From positions 310,001 through 374,000 of the forward strand of contig NZ_SRLE01000006.1 in NCBI RefSeq assembly GCF_004745945.1: a stretch of 64,000 nt of DNA, written 5' to 3'. The position numbers were made by a program, and so were the translations under genes. Shown piece after piece: positions 11,255 to 20,327 of the stretch. Position 1 is the first letter of the stretch; every line of letters starts with the position of its first letter. This stretch comes from Mangrovimicrobium sediminis (GTDB lineage: Bacteria > Pseudomonadota > Gammaproteobacteria > Pseudomonadales > Halieaceae). The notes under the pieces were generated by a model. It was not told where the DNA came from and did no database searches. It saw nothing but the letters and a program-made list of their open reading frames with translations.

Positions 11255-12925
11255 CTAGAGGATGATGCTGCGAATGTCCCCCAGCAGTGCCACCAACTGG
11301 GTCATGAAACGCCCGGCATCGCCGCCGTTGACCACGCGGTGGTCATAGGACAGGGCCAGCGGCAGCAGCTGCCGCGGCACGAAGGCCTCGCCGTCCCACA
11401 CCGGCGCCATGCGCGCACGCGACACGCCGAGAATGCCGACCTCCGGGGTGTTGATGATCGGCGAGAACCCAGTGCCGCCGATGGCGCCCAGACTGGAGAT
11501 CGTGAAACAGCCGCCCTGCATCTGCGCCGCGGTCAGCTTGCGCTCGCGCGCCTTGCCCGCCAGTTCCAGTACCTCCTCCGCCAGTTCCCAGATGCCCTTC
11601 TTGTCGACATCGAGAATCACCGGCACCAACAGGCCGGCGGGGGTATCGACCGCCATGCCGATGTGGATGTACTGCTTGTACACCAGCGAGTCGCCGCCAT
11701 CGGCCAGCGAACTGCGGAATTTCGGGTTGTCGCGCAGCGCCACGGCGCAGGCCTTGAGCATGAACGGCAGTGGCGTGAGTCGTGTGCCGCGTTTTTCCGC
11801 CTCGGCTTTGAGGCCAGCGCGAAACGCCTCAAGGTCGGTGATATCCGCATCGTCGTACTGGGTGACGTGGGGCACGTTGAGCCAGCTGCGCTGCATGTTG
11901 GCGGCGGTCAGCTTGTCGAGCTTGGAGCGCTGGGTGACTTCCACCTCGCCGAAGGCGGAGAAATCCACTTCCGGGATTGCCGGGATGCCAGCTCCCGACG
12001 CGGGCGCAGCCGGGGCTGCGCTGCGCAGGCGCTCGCGGGTGAAATTTTGCAGGTCTTCCTTGACGATGCGCCCGCGCGGCCCGCTGCCGCTGACCTCACC
12101 CAGGTCGATACCAAACTCGCGCGCCAGCTTGCGCACCGCGGGACCGGCGTACACCGCCGACCCGGGAGAATGCTCCGCTGCAGGCGACGCTGTAGGCACC
12201 TGTGCCTGTGCTTGCGCCTTTTCCTGCGCGGGTGCGGGCGTTTCAGACTTCGGCGCCTTCGGCTCGGCGGGGTTCTCACTGGCCGGCGCTTCGGCGGCCG
12301 CTGGGGCATCGCCTTCCGAACGCAGCACCATCAGTTCGTCGCCCTGGCGCACACTGCGCCCTTCGCTCACGCGTATTTCCAGCACCTCGCCGGCAAACGG
12401 CGCAGGCACTTCCATGGAAGCCTTGTCGGACTCCAGCACCACCAGCGAGTCACCCTCGGCGACGCTGTCGCCCACGGCAACGCACACCTCAACCAGGTCC
12501 ACCGCGTCGTCCGTGCCGATATCCGGCACCGGCACCACGCGCTCGGTGCTCGCGCCGCCACTGGCCGCTCTCTTCGGGGCTGGCGCCTCCGCCGCTTTTT
12601 CCGGTTCGGCTTTTTGCTGTTGCGGTTCCGCCGGCTTCGACGCCGCGGCGTCCTGCGCAGGTTCGGGTTCAGCGCTGGATGCCGCCTCCGCCGAGCTGCT
12701 GATCACCGCCACGGTCGCACCTTCGGCGAGCTGCTGGCCTTCGCTGACCAGCAGTTCCACGACTTCGCCGGCCACCGTCGAGGGAATCTCCATGGAGGCC
12801 TTGTCCGACTCCATGACGATGAGTCCCTGGTCAACCGTAACCTGGTCGCCCACCTGCACCAGCACCTCGATGACCTCAGCCTCACCGCCGCCGATGTCCG
12901 GGACTGTCACCTGTTCTCTAGCCAC
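11255..12925 (-). CDS. aceF: Pyruvate dehydrogenase E2, dihydrolipoamide acetyltransferase
   Basis: E2 of the pyruvate dehydrogenase complex transfers the acetyl group from E1 to CoA. The 556 residues include two lipoyl domains with lipoylated Lys in ESDKASME (about residues 40 and 165), joined by Ala/Pro/Glu-rich linkers. A peripheral subunit-binding domain follows (VRKLAREFGIDLGEVSGSGP), then the catalytic core ending in LSYDHRVVNGGDA. Two lipoyl domains fall between the three of E. coli and the one of many others. It starts with GTG 16 nt after aceE, in one operon. No lpd (E3) gene follows in this window. Confidence 0.96.
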   Translation of the reverse strand: MAREQVTVPDIGGGEAEVIEVLVQVGDQVTVDQGLIVMESDKASMEIPSTVAGEVVELLVSEGQQLAEGATVAVISSSAEAASSAEPEPAQDAAASKPAEPQQQKAEPEKAAEAPAPKRAASGGASTERVVPVPDIGTDDAVDLVEVCVAVGDSVAEGDSLVVLESDKASMEVPAPFAGEVLEIRVSEGRSVRQGDELMVLRSEGDAPAAAEAPASENPAEPKAPKSETPAPAQEKAQAQAQVPTASPAAEHSPGSAVYAGPAVRKLAREFGIDLGEVSGSGPRGRIVKEDLQNFTRERLRSAAPAAPASGAGIPAIPEVDFSAFGEVEVTQRSKLDKLTAANMQRSWLNVPHVTQYDDADITDLEAFRAGLKAEAEKRGTRLTPLPFMLKACAVALRDNPKFRSSLADGGDSLVYKQYIHIGMAVDTPAGLLVPVILDVDKKGIWELAEEVLELAGKARERKLTAAQMQGGCFTISSLGAIGGTGFSPIINTPEVGILGVSRARMAPVWDGEAFVPRQLLPLALSYDHRVVNGGDAGRFMTQLVALLGDIRSIIL

Positions 12926-12941
12926 TGTCAGTCCCCCGTCG

Positions 12942-15599
12942 TCACGCGGTCAAAGGATCGGCCTTGTCAGCCGGGATGCCGAGTTCGCGCAGCGCCGCTG
13001 CGACCCGCTCGGCCTCGATCTGGCCGTCGTCGGCCAGGGACTTCAGGGCGGCCAGCACGATGAACTCGCGGCTCACCTCGAAAAACTCCCGCAACTTGGC
13101 GCGCGTATCCGAACGGCCGTAGCCGTCTGTGCCCAGCACCGTGTAGCGGCCGGGGATGAACTCGCGCAGCTGGTCGGTGTAGGACTTGATGTAATCCGTC
13201 GCCGCGATGAACGGCCCGCGCTCGTCCTGCAGCTGCTCGGTGAGGTAGGGAACCCGCGGCTCCTCCTCCGGGTGTAGCATGTTCCAGCGCAACACACCCT
13301 TGGCCTCGCGTTGCAGCTCGTTGGCGGAAGTCAGGCTCCAGACGTCCGCGGCCACGTGGAACTTCGACTCCAGCATTTCGGCCGCGGCTTCCACCTCGCG
13401 CAGGATCGAACCGGAGCCCATCAACTGCACTTTCAGCGGGTGTTTTGCGTCGCTCTGGCGCAGCCGGTAGATACCGCGAACGATGCCCTCTTCCGCACCC
13501 TCGGGCATCTCCGGGTGGTAGTAGTTCTCGTTCATCGTAGTGATGTAATAGAACTTGTTCTCCCCCTCCGCATACATGCGGCGCAACCCGTCCTGGATGA
13601 TCACCGCCAGCTCGTAGCCGTAGGTCGGGTCGTAGCTCACGCAGTTGGGGATGGTGCTGGCCAGCAGGTGGCTGTGGCCGTCCTGGTGCTGCAGGCCCTC
13701 GCCGTTGAGCGTGGTGCGCCCGGAGGTGGCGCCGATCAGGAAGCCCCGCGCCTGGCAGTCGCCCGCCGCCCAGGCCAGGTCGCCGATGCGCTGGAAACCA
13801 AACATCGAGTAGAAGATGTAGAACGGCACCATCGCGTAGTTCGAGGTGCTGTAGGAGGTGGCCGCGGCCAGCCAGGCGGAGAATGCGCCGGCCTCGTTGA
13901 TGCCCTCCTCCAGGATCTGGCCCTTGATGTCCTCCTTGTAGAACATGATCTGGCCGGCGTCGTGCGGGGTGTAGCGCTGGCCCACCGACGAGTAGATGCC
14001 GAGCTGGCGGAACATGCCCTCCATGCCGAAGGTGCGCGCCTCGTCGGGCACGATGGGCACGATACGCTCGCCGATGGCCTTGTCCTTGACCAGGTTGGAG
14101 AGCAGCCGCACGAAGGCCATGGTGGTGGAGATCTCGCGCTTGCCGCTGCTCTCCAGTTGCTTGGAGAACGCGGACAGCGGCGGCGTGGTCAGGCGCTCGA
14201 TCTGGGCGCGGCGCGCCGGGATGGCGCCGCCCAGTTCCCGCCGCACGTCGCGCATGTAGCGCATCTCTGGACTGTCTGCGTCGGGCCGGTAATAGGGCAC
14301 CTCGGCCAGCTCGGAGTCCTTCAGCGGAATGCCGAAGCGGTCGCGGAAGGCCTTCAGGCTGTCCATGTCCAGCTTCTTCAGCGAGTGCGCCTCGTTGTTG
14401 GCCTCCCCCGCCTCGCCCATACCGTAGCCTTTCACGGTCATGGCCAGGATCACCGTGGGGCGCTCGGTCTCCTCCACCGCCTCGGCGTAGGCCGCGTAGA
14501 CCTTGTAGGGGTCGTGGCCGCCGCGGTTGAGGTACATGATGTCTTCGTCGGACAGGTCCTCAACCAGTTGCAGGGTCTCCGGGTATTTACCGAAGAAGTG
14601 CTCGCGGGTGTAGGCACCGCCGTTGTACTTGTAGTTCTGCAGTTCGCCGTCACACACCTCGTCCATGCGCTGGCGCAACAGGCCGGAATCGTCCTTCTGC
14701 AGCAGCGGGTCCCAGCGCCGGCCCCAGATCACCTTGATCACGTTCCAGCCGGCACCGCGGAACACACCTTCCAGTTCCTGGATGATCTTGCCGTTGCCGC
14801 GCACCGGTCCGTCCAGGCGCTGCAGGTTGCAGTTGACGACGAAGATCAGGTTGCCGAGTTTTTCGCGCCCGGCCAGGGCGATGGCGCCCAGGGATTCGGG
14901 TTCGTCGCACTCGCCGTCGCCGAGGAAACACCAGACATTGCGGTCGCCGTGCTCGAGCAGGCCGCGGCTGTGCTGGTATTTCATGACGTGCGCCTGGTAG
15001 ATCGCCTGGATCGGGCCCAGGCCCATGGACACCGTGGGGAACTGCCAGTAATCCGGCATCAGCCAGGGGTGCGGGTAGGAGGACAGGCCGTTGCCGTCCA
15101 CCTCGCGGCGGAAATTGTCCAGTTGCTGTTCGCTCAGGCGCCCCTCGAGGTAGGAGCGCGCGTACATGCCCGGGGCGGAGTGCCCCTGGTAGAACACCAG
15201 GTCGCCGGGATGGCCGTCGTCGGTGCCGCGGAAGAAATAGTTGAAACCGATATCGTAGAGCGTCGCGCTGGAGGAGAAACTGGAGATGTGCCCGCCCAGT
15301 CCCTCGTCGTTGCGGTTGGCCCGCATCACCATGGCCAGGGCGTTCCAGCGGATCAGGGAGCGGATCTTGCGCTCCATGAACAGGTCCCCCGGCATACGCT
15401 TCTCATCTTCCGGCGGGATGGTGTTGACGAAGGGCGTGACGATGGACGATGGCAGGGCGACCCGCTGCCGCAGGCCGTGGCGGCCCAGCGCCATCAACAG
15501 GTAGCGGGCGCGGTCCAGCCCGCCGTGCCGGATCACGGCATCCAGCGAGTCGAGCCACTCCTGGGTTTCCAGCGAATCCTTATCCTCTTCCATGCTCAC
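12942..15599 (-). CDS. aceE: Pyruvate dehydrogenase E1, homodimeric AceE type
   Basis: This thiamine-diphosphate enzyme decarboxylates pyruvate and reductively acetylates the E2 lipoyl groups. The 885-residue length fits the homodimeric AceE family. The ThDP motif runs from LGDGECDEPES to VNCNLQRLDGPV, and GRTTLNGEGLQHQDGHSH and EAGAFSAWLAAATSYS are well conserved. The start may be GTG at 15599 or the ATG two codons later (MEEDKD). It is first in the aceE-aceF operon, and the upstream region holds two related palindromic sequences that may be operators. A PdhR-type regulator is not present nearby. Confidence 0.97.
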   Translation of the reverse strand: MSMEEDKDSLETQEWLDSLDAVIRHGGLDRARYLLMALGRHGLRQRVALPSSIVTPFVNTIPPEDEKRMPGDLFMERKIRSLIRWNALAMVMRANRNDEGLGGHISSFSSSATLYDIGFNYFFRGTDDGHPGDLVFYQGHSAPGMYARSYLEGRLSEQQLDNFRREVDGNGLSSYPHPWLMPDYWQFPTVSMGLGPIQAIYQAHVMKYQHSRGLLEHGDRNVWCFLGDGECDEPESLGAIALAGREKLGNLIFVVNCNLQRLDGPVRGNGKIIQELEGVFRGAGWNVIKVIWGRRWDPLLQKDDSGLLRQRMDEVCDGELQNYKYNGGAYTREHFFGKYPETLQLVEDLSDEDIMYLNRGGHDPYKVYAAYAEAVEETERPTVILAMTVKGYGMGEAGEANNEAHSLKKLDMDSLKAFRDRFGIPLKDSELAEVPYYRPDADSPEMRYMRDVRRELGGAIPARRAQIERLTTPPLSAFSKQLESSGKREISTTMAFVRLLSNLVKDKAIGERIVPIVPDEARTFGMEGMFRQLGIYSSVGQRYTPHDAGQIMFYKEDIKGQILEEGINEAGAFSAWLAAATSYSTSNYAMVPFYIFYSMFGFQRIGDLAWAAGDCQARGFLIGATSGRTTLNGEGLQHQDGHSHLLASTIPNCVSYDPTYGYELAVIIQDGLRRMYAEGENKFYYITTMNENYYHPEMPEGAEEGIVRGIYRLRQSDAKHPLKVQLMGSGSILREVEAAAEMLESKFHVAADVWSLTSANELQREAKGVLRWNMLHPEEEPRVPYLTEQLQDERGPFIAATDYIKSYTDQLREFIPGRYTVLGTDGYGRSDTRAKLREFFEVSREFIVLAALKSLADDGQIEAERVAAALRELGIPADKADPLTA

Positions 15600-15637
15600 C
15601 TCGGTGTGGTGTAGGTCGTTTGCACCGCCTGTCTTAT

Positions 15638-15654
15638 AGTTCTATTTTGAAACC
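15638..15654. promoter_or_regulatory. Operator-like element, degenerate copy near aceE
   Basis: AGTTCTATTTTGAAACC shares its first 11 bases with the perfect palindrome at 15764. Only the left half-site is intact. It sits about 40 nt upstream of aceE, overlapping a candidate -10 on the minus strand (TATAAG at 15633-15638), where a repressor would block transcription. The binding protein is unknown. Confidence 0.45.
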
Positions 15655-15763
15655 ATATTGCAGGCATGGCGTTGGATCACAGCGGCCAAGCCTGTGTATC
15701 GGCCGGGGACGCGCTGAACTTTGGTTGACCACCCTACTACATTAAGCGCACGGAGGGAATAAT

Positions 15764-15780
15764 AGTTCTATTTTAGAACT
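15764..15780. promoter_or_regulatory. Perfect palindrome AGTTCTA-TTT-TAGAACT upstream of aceE
   Basis: The 7-bp arms match perfectly around a 3-bp centre, an AT-rich island in GC-rich DNA. The left half recurs in the element at 15638-15654, 126 bp closer to aceE. Two spaced, related sites suggest a dimeric regulator of pyruvate dehydrogenase, possibly acting by looping. The sequence does not match the PdhR, LexA or FNR consensus that I know. Confidence 0.5.
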
Positions 15781-15790
15781 TATAGAGTGA

Positions 15791-15906
15791 GTTTTTCCGG
15801 ACAGGGCTACCGGGTATACGCCTGGCAGCAGTAGCGGATCTTTCCGGGCAGGAGTAGCGGTTTTTCTCGGGCAGGGGCAGCGGTTTTCCGGCCAGGGATA
15901 GCGACA
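15791..15906. repeat. Degenerate tandem repeat array (units about 20-26 bp)
   Basis: Five successive units follow the pattern TTTTCCGGGCAGGGGTAGCGG with variable spacing: starts near 15791, 15815, 15841, 15861 and 15884. The best-preserved units are the third to fifth. The array is non-coding and lies just beyond the M16 peptidase gene's 3' end. Confidence 0.6.
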
Positions 15907-15920
15907 GAACAGGGGCTGCA

Positions 15921-15940
15921 GCGGGGCCAGGCGGCCCCGC
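15921..15940 (-). terminator. GC-rich hairpin downstream of the M16 peptidase gene
   Basis: GCGGGGCC and GGCCCCGC form a perfect 8-bp stem with a 4-nt loop, 9 nt past the peptidase stop. No T-tract follows, so it is at best a weak intrinsic terminator or a 3'-end stabilising structure. Confidence 0.4.
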
Positions 15941-15949
15941 CGAGCACAG

Positions 15950-18811
15950 TCAGGGTAGTTCGTAGGCGGGATGCCCGCGCTTCAGGGCCTCGGCAGATTC
16001 CACCGTACGGGCGGCGCCCTCGGGCAGTACACCGGCGGCGCCCGGCGCGGCCACCTGCAGGGAGTGACGTTCCTCGAGGAAGGTCTGGCGGTAGTAGTCC
16101 TGCCACTGCGCCAGGGTCAGTGCCTCTACCGCCGCGGCCAGTGCGTCGCGGCTATCGAAACGGTACTGCTGCTTGGCGATGGACTGCCAGTAGAACTCAG
16201 CGCGCTGCCACAGGTTCTGGTGGGGACGCAGGATCTCGTTCACCAGCGCGCGCTTGTTGCGCTCGAACTGGGCCTCGTCCAGGGTCCCGGGCACACCGCG
16301 CATGAACGTATCCATGGCGGTGGCCAGCGCTGCGGTGTCGGCCACCGGCGACTGGATCAGCATGACCAGGCCGGGCACGTCGAGTTGCGGCCAGGAGAAG
16401 GCGGAGACGATGTAGCCCAGCTGTTGTTCGGTCCGCAACTGCTGGAAGAAGCCCGACTTGACCAACTGGCCGGTCATCGCCGTGGCGGCCCGGTCGAACC
16501 AGCTGTTGCCGGCACCCTGCAGGTACCAGGCCAGCAGCGCGTCGTCGTGCGAGACCTCAACCGGGTACAGCACCGACTCCCCGGCGCCCAGCTCCACCAC
16601 CTTAAGCGGCGGTAGCGCCGCCGGCGCCGCTGCCGGCAGCAGGGTTTCCAGTTGCCCGGCCAGCACCGTCACCGCGTCACGCGAATAGTTGCCGTAAACC
16701 AGCGCCTGGGCGCTGGCGCTGCGCCAGAAGTCCGCTGCGTAGGCCTGGATGTCGGCCAGCGACAGCTCTTCCAGCGCCGCAATCATTGCCACCTCACCCC
16801 AGCTGCCGTGCAGCAGCGATTCGCGCAGGTCGTTCATTACCTGCTGGCTGGGGGGCGCGGCGACCGCGTTGCGCAGGGCGCGGATGCGGTCCTGGCGGAT
16901 GTTCTCGAAACGTGCGGGGTCGAAACCCGGCGCACGGAACACGCCGAGCAACTCGTCCAGCAGCAGGGACTGCTTGTCGGTGTACCCGCTCACGCGCACC
17001 GAGATGCCCTGGGCGTGCTTGTACAAATTGAAGTTGAGCCCGGCCAGCGAGGCCGGGTAGACGAGTTCATTGACCCGGTCGTTGAGCAGCGACACGTAAA
17101 GCGCCGCACTGGCGGCTTCGCGCGCCGTCTGCCCCACCAGCGGTGAGCGGAAATTGACATAGGTCGCACCCCGCGGCAGGCGGAATTGTGCATCCTGCGC
17201 AAACCAGATCTCGCGGCGCGGGGCATCGAAGACCTTCGCCGGTACCGGCGGGTTATTCGGATCCAGCGCGACCAGGGACACGTCCTCGGGGATGAATTCG
17301 TTGGGCGCCGGCAGGTGGAACAGGTCCGCCTGCACCGGGCGCCGCCAGGCCTCGGGGACGGTGCCGGCGAACTTCTCTACCGCATAGGGCGTCTGGTAAT
17401 AGCGCGACTCAAGGTCGGTCTCCACCGAGGCATCCTCGAGGACGACGACCGCGTTTTGCGGGCGCACCGCGTCCAACAGGCCGGCGAGCATCTCGGGGTC
17501 GTAGTCCTCCATCATGTAAAGACCGCGCAGCACATCCGCGGGGGCGTACTCGTGCATGCTGTCGGCCAGTTGGCTGACGTAGCCGATCGCGCTGCCCTTT
17601 TCCTTGAAGCGAAACGCCAGCGCCGCGAGCCGCGATTGTTCGTCGTACAGCCACTGTTTGGGCCCCGCCTCACGCAGCATGTCCAGGTAGGCGAACAGCA
17701 GCTGCAACACCCGCTCGTGTTCGGTCACGCCTTTCTCCGTCAGCGTCACTGTCACGCTGAACAGGCCGCCGCCGCGCCAGGCCAGTCCGGTGCCTGCGGC
17801 GAGCGACTCGGCGAGGCCCTCGGCCTTGAGGCGCGACAACAGACTGCCCTCCCCCTCGTGGCCGACGAGGTTGCCCAGGTAGGCCAGCGGCTGGCTGCGG
17901 TAGGCATCGCGATAGTCGGGAATCGGGAACATCACCTGCAGTTCGCGCAGCGCCGCCTGCGGCCGGATCTGCACGTACAGGGGCAACTCCGCGGGCGTGA
18001 ACAGCGGCGCGCTGATGTCCTCGGCCTGCAGCGACTGGTTGCGCACCGGCGCGAACTTGGGCTCAACCATGGACTGCAACTCGTCCAGCGACTCCGAGCC
18101 GAGCACCACCAGGCGCATGCGGTTGGCGGAGTAGTGGCTGTCGTAAAACGCCAGCAGGTCGTCGCGCACCGGCGCACCGGGGCGGTCGGCCAGGGTCTCC
18201 AGCGAACCCACGGTGAAGCGGCTGAACGGGTGCTCGGGGTTGATCAGGTCCTGCAGCACGTCCAGCGCGCGCCGGGGGTCACTCTTCAGGCCCATCTGGT
18301 ACTCGGCCTCGACGGCGTTCTTCTCGCGCTCCACATACTCGGCGTCAAAGCGCGGCGCGACAAAAAACTGGGCGAAGCGGTCCAGTGCCGGGTCGAGATA
18401 GGGAGCGTCGACGTCGAAGAAATAATTCGTGTGTTCGAAGCTGGTATAGGCGTTGCGATCGCCGCCGTGCTCGGTGACGAACTGCTCGTAGGCGGCCGGG
18501 TCCGGGTACTTATCGGTGCCCAGGAACAACATGTGCTCGAGAAAATGCGCCAGGCCGTCGCGACCGGGCGGGTTGTCGCCACTGCCGGCGTCGATATCCA
18601 GCGCCGCCGCCGCGGTGGGCGAGTTGGGGTCGGAAATCAGCAGGACCTGCAGCTGGTTGTCGAGGGTGAGCAGGCGGTAGTCGCGGGCGTCGTTGGGACT
18701 CTTGGCGGGCGCGAGATAGTCCGGCGCGAGGGTCGCACAGGCGACAAGTAACAGGGACAACAGGGCGATGGGCAGGGTCTTGGCCGGCCAGCGCGGGTGG
18801 TTCAGGGGCAT
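15950..18811 (-). CDS. M16 family zinc metallopeptidase (insulinase/pitrilysin type), lipoprotein
   Basis: The 953-residue product begins with a lipoprotein signal peptide ending in the lipobox LVAC (Cys25), so it should be membrane-anchored in the periplasm. The inverted zinc motif HFLEHMLFLGT (HxxEH) lies near residue 90, and the distant Glu ligand in NAVEAEYQMG near residue 166. The four-domain length, with inactive C-terminal M16 domains, matches pitrilysin (protease III) and insulin-degrading enzymes, which cleave small unfolded peptides. The SFEHTNYFFDV and RFAQFFVAPRF motifs are typical. The next gene downstream on this strand is aceE, separated by the 350-nt gap; upstream is the permease gene, 3 nt away. 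Confidence 0.93.
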   Translation of the reverse strand: MPLNHPRWPAKTLPIALLSLLLVACATLAPDYLAPAKSPNDARDYRLLTLDNQLQVLLISDPNSPTAAAALDIDAGSGDNPPGRDGLAHFLEHMLFLGTDKYPDPAAYEQFVTEHGGDRNAYTSFEHTNYFFDVDAPYLDPALDRFAQFFVAPRFDAEYVEREKNAVEAEYQMGLKSDPRRALDVLQDLINPEHPFSRFTVGSLETLADRPGAPVRDDLLAFYDSHYSANRMRLVVLGSESLDELQSMVEPKFAPVRNQSLQAEDISAPLFTPAELPLYVQIRPQAALRELQVMFPIPDYRDAYRSQPLAYLGNLVGHEGEGSLLSRLKAEGLAESLAAGTGLAWRGGGLFSVTVTLTEKGVTEHERVLQLLFAYLDMLREAGPKQWLYDEQSRLAALAFRFKEKGSAIGYVSQLADSMHEYAPADVLRGLYMMEDYDPEMLAGLLDAVRPQNAVVVLEDASVETDLESRYYQTPYAVEKFAGTVPEAWRRPVQADLFHLPAPNEFIPEDVSLVALDPNNPPVPAKVFDAPRREIWFAQDAQFRLPRGATYVNFRSPLVGQTAREAASAALYVSLLNDRVNELVYPASLAGLNFNLYKHAQGISVRVSGYTDKQSLLLDELLGVFRAPGFDPARFENIRQDRIRALRNAVAAPPSQQVMNDLRESLLHGSWGEVAMIAALEELSLADIQAYAADFWRSASAQALVYGNYSRDAVTVLAGQLETLLPAAAPAALPPLKVVELGAGESVLYPVEVSHDDALLAWYLQGAGNSWFDRAATAMTGQLVKSGFFQQLRTEQQLGYIVSAFSWPQLDVPGLVMLIQSPVADTAALATAMDTFMRGVPGTLDEAQFERNKRALVNEILRPHQNLWQRAEFYWQSIAKQQYRFDSRDALAAAVEALTLAQWQDYYRQTFLEERHSLQVAAPGAAGVLPEGAARTVESAEALKRGHPAYELP

Positions 18812-18814
18812 TGC

Positions 18815-19906
18815 TTACTCCACGGTATCCTGCGCACTGGTCCCGGTCGGTGATTCACCGACGCGCGAGGGCCAGGCGTAGATAATGGCTTTGATCAGGG
18901 TGGCGAGGGGGATGGCGAAAAACACGCCCCATAGCCCCCAGATACCACCGAAAAACAGGATCGCGAGAATGATCGCGACAGGGTGAAGATTCACCGCCTC
19001 GGAGAACAGCAGCGGCACGAGCACGTTGCCGTCCAGCGCCTGGACGACCAGATAGACTATGCAGAGCACATAAAATTCATTGGTGAAGCCCCACTGGAAG
19101 AAACTCACCATAACCACGGGGATGGTGACCAGGGCGGCGCCGATGTAGGGAATGATCACCGAGAGCCCGACCAGTAGCGCGAGCAGCGCCGCATAGCGCA
19201 GTTCCAGCCAGACGAAACAAAAGTAGCTGACACCACCCACGATGATGATCTCCAGCACCTTACCGCGCGAGTAGTTGGCGAACTGCTGGTTCATCTCGCC
19301 CCAGATGCGCCGCAGCAGGGGCCGCTCCTCGGGCAGGAAGGAAGACAGCCAGTTGAGGATCAGCTCGCGGTCGCGCAGGAAGAAGAACACCAGGATGGGA
19401 ATCAGGATCATGTACACCATCACCGACAACAGCCCGGGCAGGGAGGCGATGGAGCGGGTTACCAGCACCTGGCCAACACTGGCCGCTTCGGCCTGGGCCG
19501 CTGCCACCAGGGTGCCGATCTGCTCGCGGCTGACGATACCCGGGTAGCGGTCCGGCAATACCACCAGCAGCTGCTTGCCCTGGTCGATATAGCGCGGCAG
19601 GTCGCTGGCCAGGGCCACCAGCTGGCGCCAGACCAGTGGCAGCAGGCCGAGGGTGACGCCAAAGAACACGCCGACAAATACCAGGTAGGCCAGGCTCACC
19701 CCCAGCCAGGAGGGCACACCGTGGCGCTCGAGCTGGCCGGACAGGCCCTGCATGAGATAGGCGAGCACCACGGAGGCGAGCAGCGGCGCCAGGATATCGC
19801 CGATAGTGATCAGCAGCAGAACCGAGCCGACGAGCAGAACCAGCAGCAATACCGCTTCCTCCTCGGCGAGGTAGCGGTGGTACCACTTCTTGAAGACTTC
19901 GAGCAT
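18815..19906 (-). CDS. AI-2E family transporter (PerM-like permease)
   Basis: From the ATG at 19906 the product is 363 residues with seven or more membrane segments, and it matches the AI-2E exporter/PerM family (QLVALASDLPRYI, PGLLSVMVYMILIPILVFFFLRD, LVVQALDGNVLVP, FFGGIWGLWGVFFAIPLATL). The same frame stays open far upstream, but that part overlaps the TusA-like gene and has no membrane-protein character, so the internal ATG is used. PerM homologues are often placed next to bepA, as here. The substrate is unknown; some members export AI-2 and others act in sodium/proton exchange. Confidence 0.88.
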   Translation of the reverse strand: MLEVFKKWYHRYLAEEEAVLLLVLLVGSVLLLITIGDILAPLLASVVLAYLMQGLSGQLERHGVPSWLGVSLAYLVFVGVFFGVTLGLLPLVWRQLVALASDLPRYIDQGKQLLVVLPDRYPGIVSREQIGTLVAAAQAEAASVGQVLVTRSIASLPGLLSVMVYMILIPILVFFFLRDRELILNWLSSFLPEERPLLRRIWGEMNQQFANYSRGKVLEIIIVGGVSYFCFVWLELRYAALLALLVGLSVIIPYIGAALVTIPVVMVSFFQWGFTNEFYVLCIVYLVVQALDGNVLVPLLFSEAVNLHPVAIILAILFFGGIWGLWGVFFAIPLATLIKAIIYAWPSRVGESPTGTSAQDTVE

Positions 19907-19920
19907 GCCTGTACTCGCGC

Positions 19921-20157
19921 TCAGCGTTTTTGCAGCAGGTAGCGGTACACGCCCTCGGCGTCCACCTCGGCGCTGAGCAGGTTGTGGCCGGACTGTTCGG
20001 CGAACACCTGGAAGTCCCGCTGCGACCCGCTGTCGGTGGCCAGCACCTGCAGCCGGTCGCCGCTGGCGAGGCTGTTCAGGGCACGCTTGGCCTTGAGCAG
20101 TGGCATCGGGCACTGCAGGCCGCGGGCGTCCACCTCGGTAACCGCTGCTTGGGACAT
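19921..20157 (-). CDS. TusA/SirA-family sulfur-carrier protein
   Basis: The 78-residue product carries the TusA signature GLQCPMPLLKAKRAL with the conserved sulfur-accepting Cys. It is the correct length for the fold. MSQAAVTEVDARG is used as start; an ATG 14 codons upstream would add a basic non-conserved stretch. TusA proteins relay sulfur for tRNA thiolation or molybdenum cofactor assembly. Orphan TusA-like proteins next to perM and bepA are common in gammaproteobacteria, and this one may not be the tRNA-specific TusA. Confidence 0.88.
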   Translation of the reverse strand: MSQAAVTEVDARGLQCPMPLLKAKRALNSLASGDRLQVLATDSGSQRDFQVFAEQSGHNLLSAEVDAEGVYRYLLQKR

Positions 20158-20327
20158 GCTCACACTCGCGCTGGAAAAACGTCGCCCGAGTATACGCATT
20201 CACCAGCGGCGAATGAACTTTGTGAACACCGAAAACTCCAACTCGGCGTACCCACCCCGGTGTTCCGGGGCGCCCCCGCTGGGCTACAATCGCATTCTTT
20301 ATACCCGTGACGTGATTACCTGAATCT

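Larger units (their letters stand above)
15600..15949. other. 350-nt non-coding region upstream of aceE
   Basis: This gap lies between the M16 peptidase stop and the aceE start, both on the minus strand. It contains two copies of an AT-rich palindrome-like element, an array of degenerate repeats of about 20-26 bp and a GC-rich hairpin, listed separately. I see no convincing protein or RNA gene in it. It should contain the aceE promoter; TATAAG on the minus strand at 15633-15638 is a weak -10 candidate. Confidence 0.7.

Noticed and set aside
13311-15614. 767-codon open frame opposite aceE, and similar long antisense frames (for example 17186-18751, 11409-13277, 50130-51488)
   Set aside because: They mirror GC-rich coding genes with strong homology on the other strand; the products are low-complexity Arg/Ala/His-rich and match nothing.
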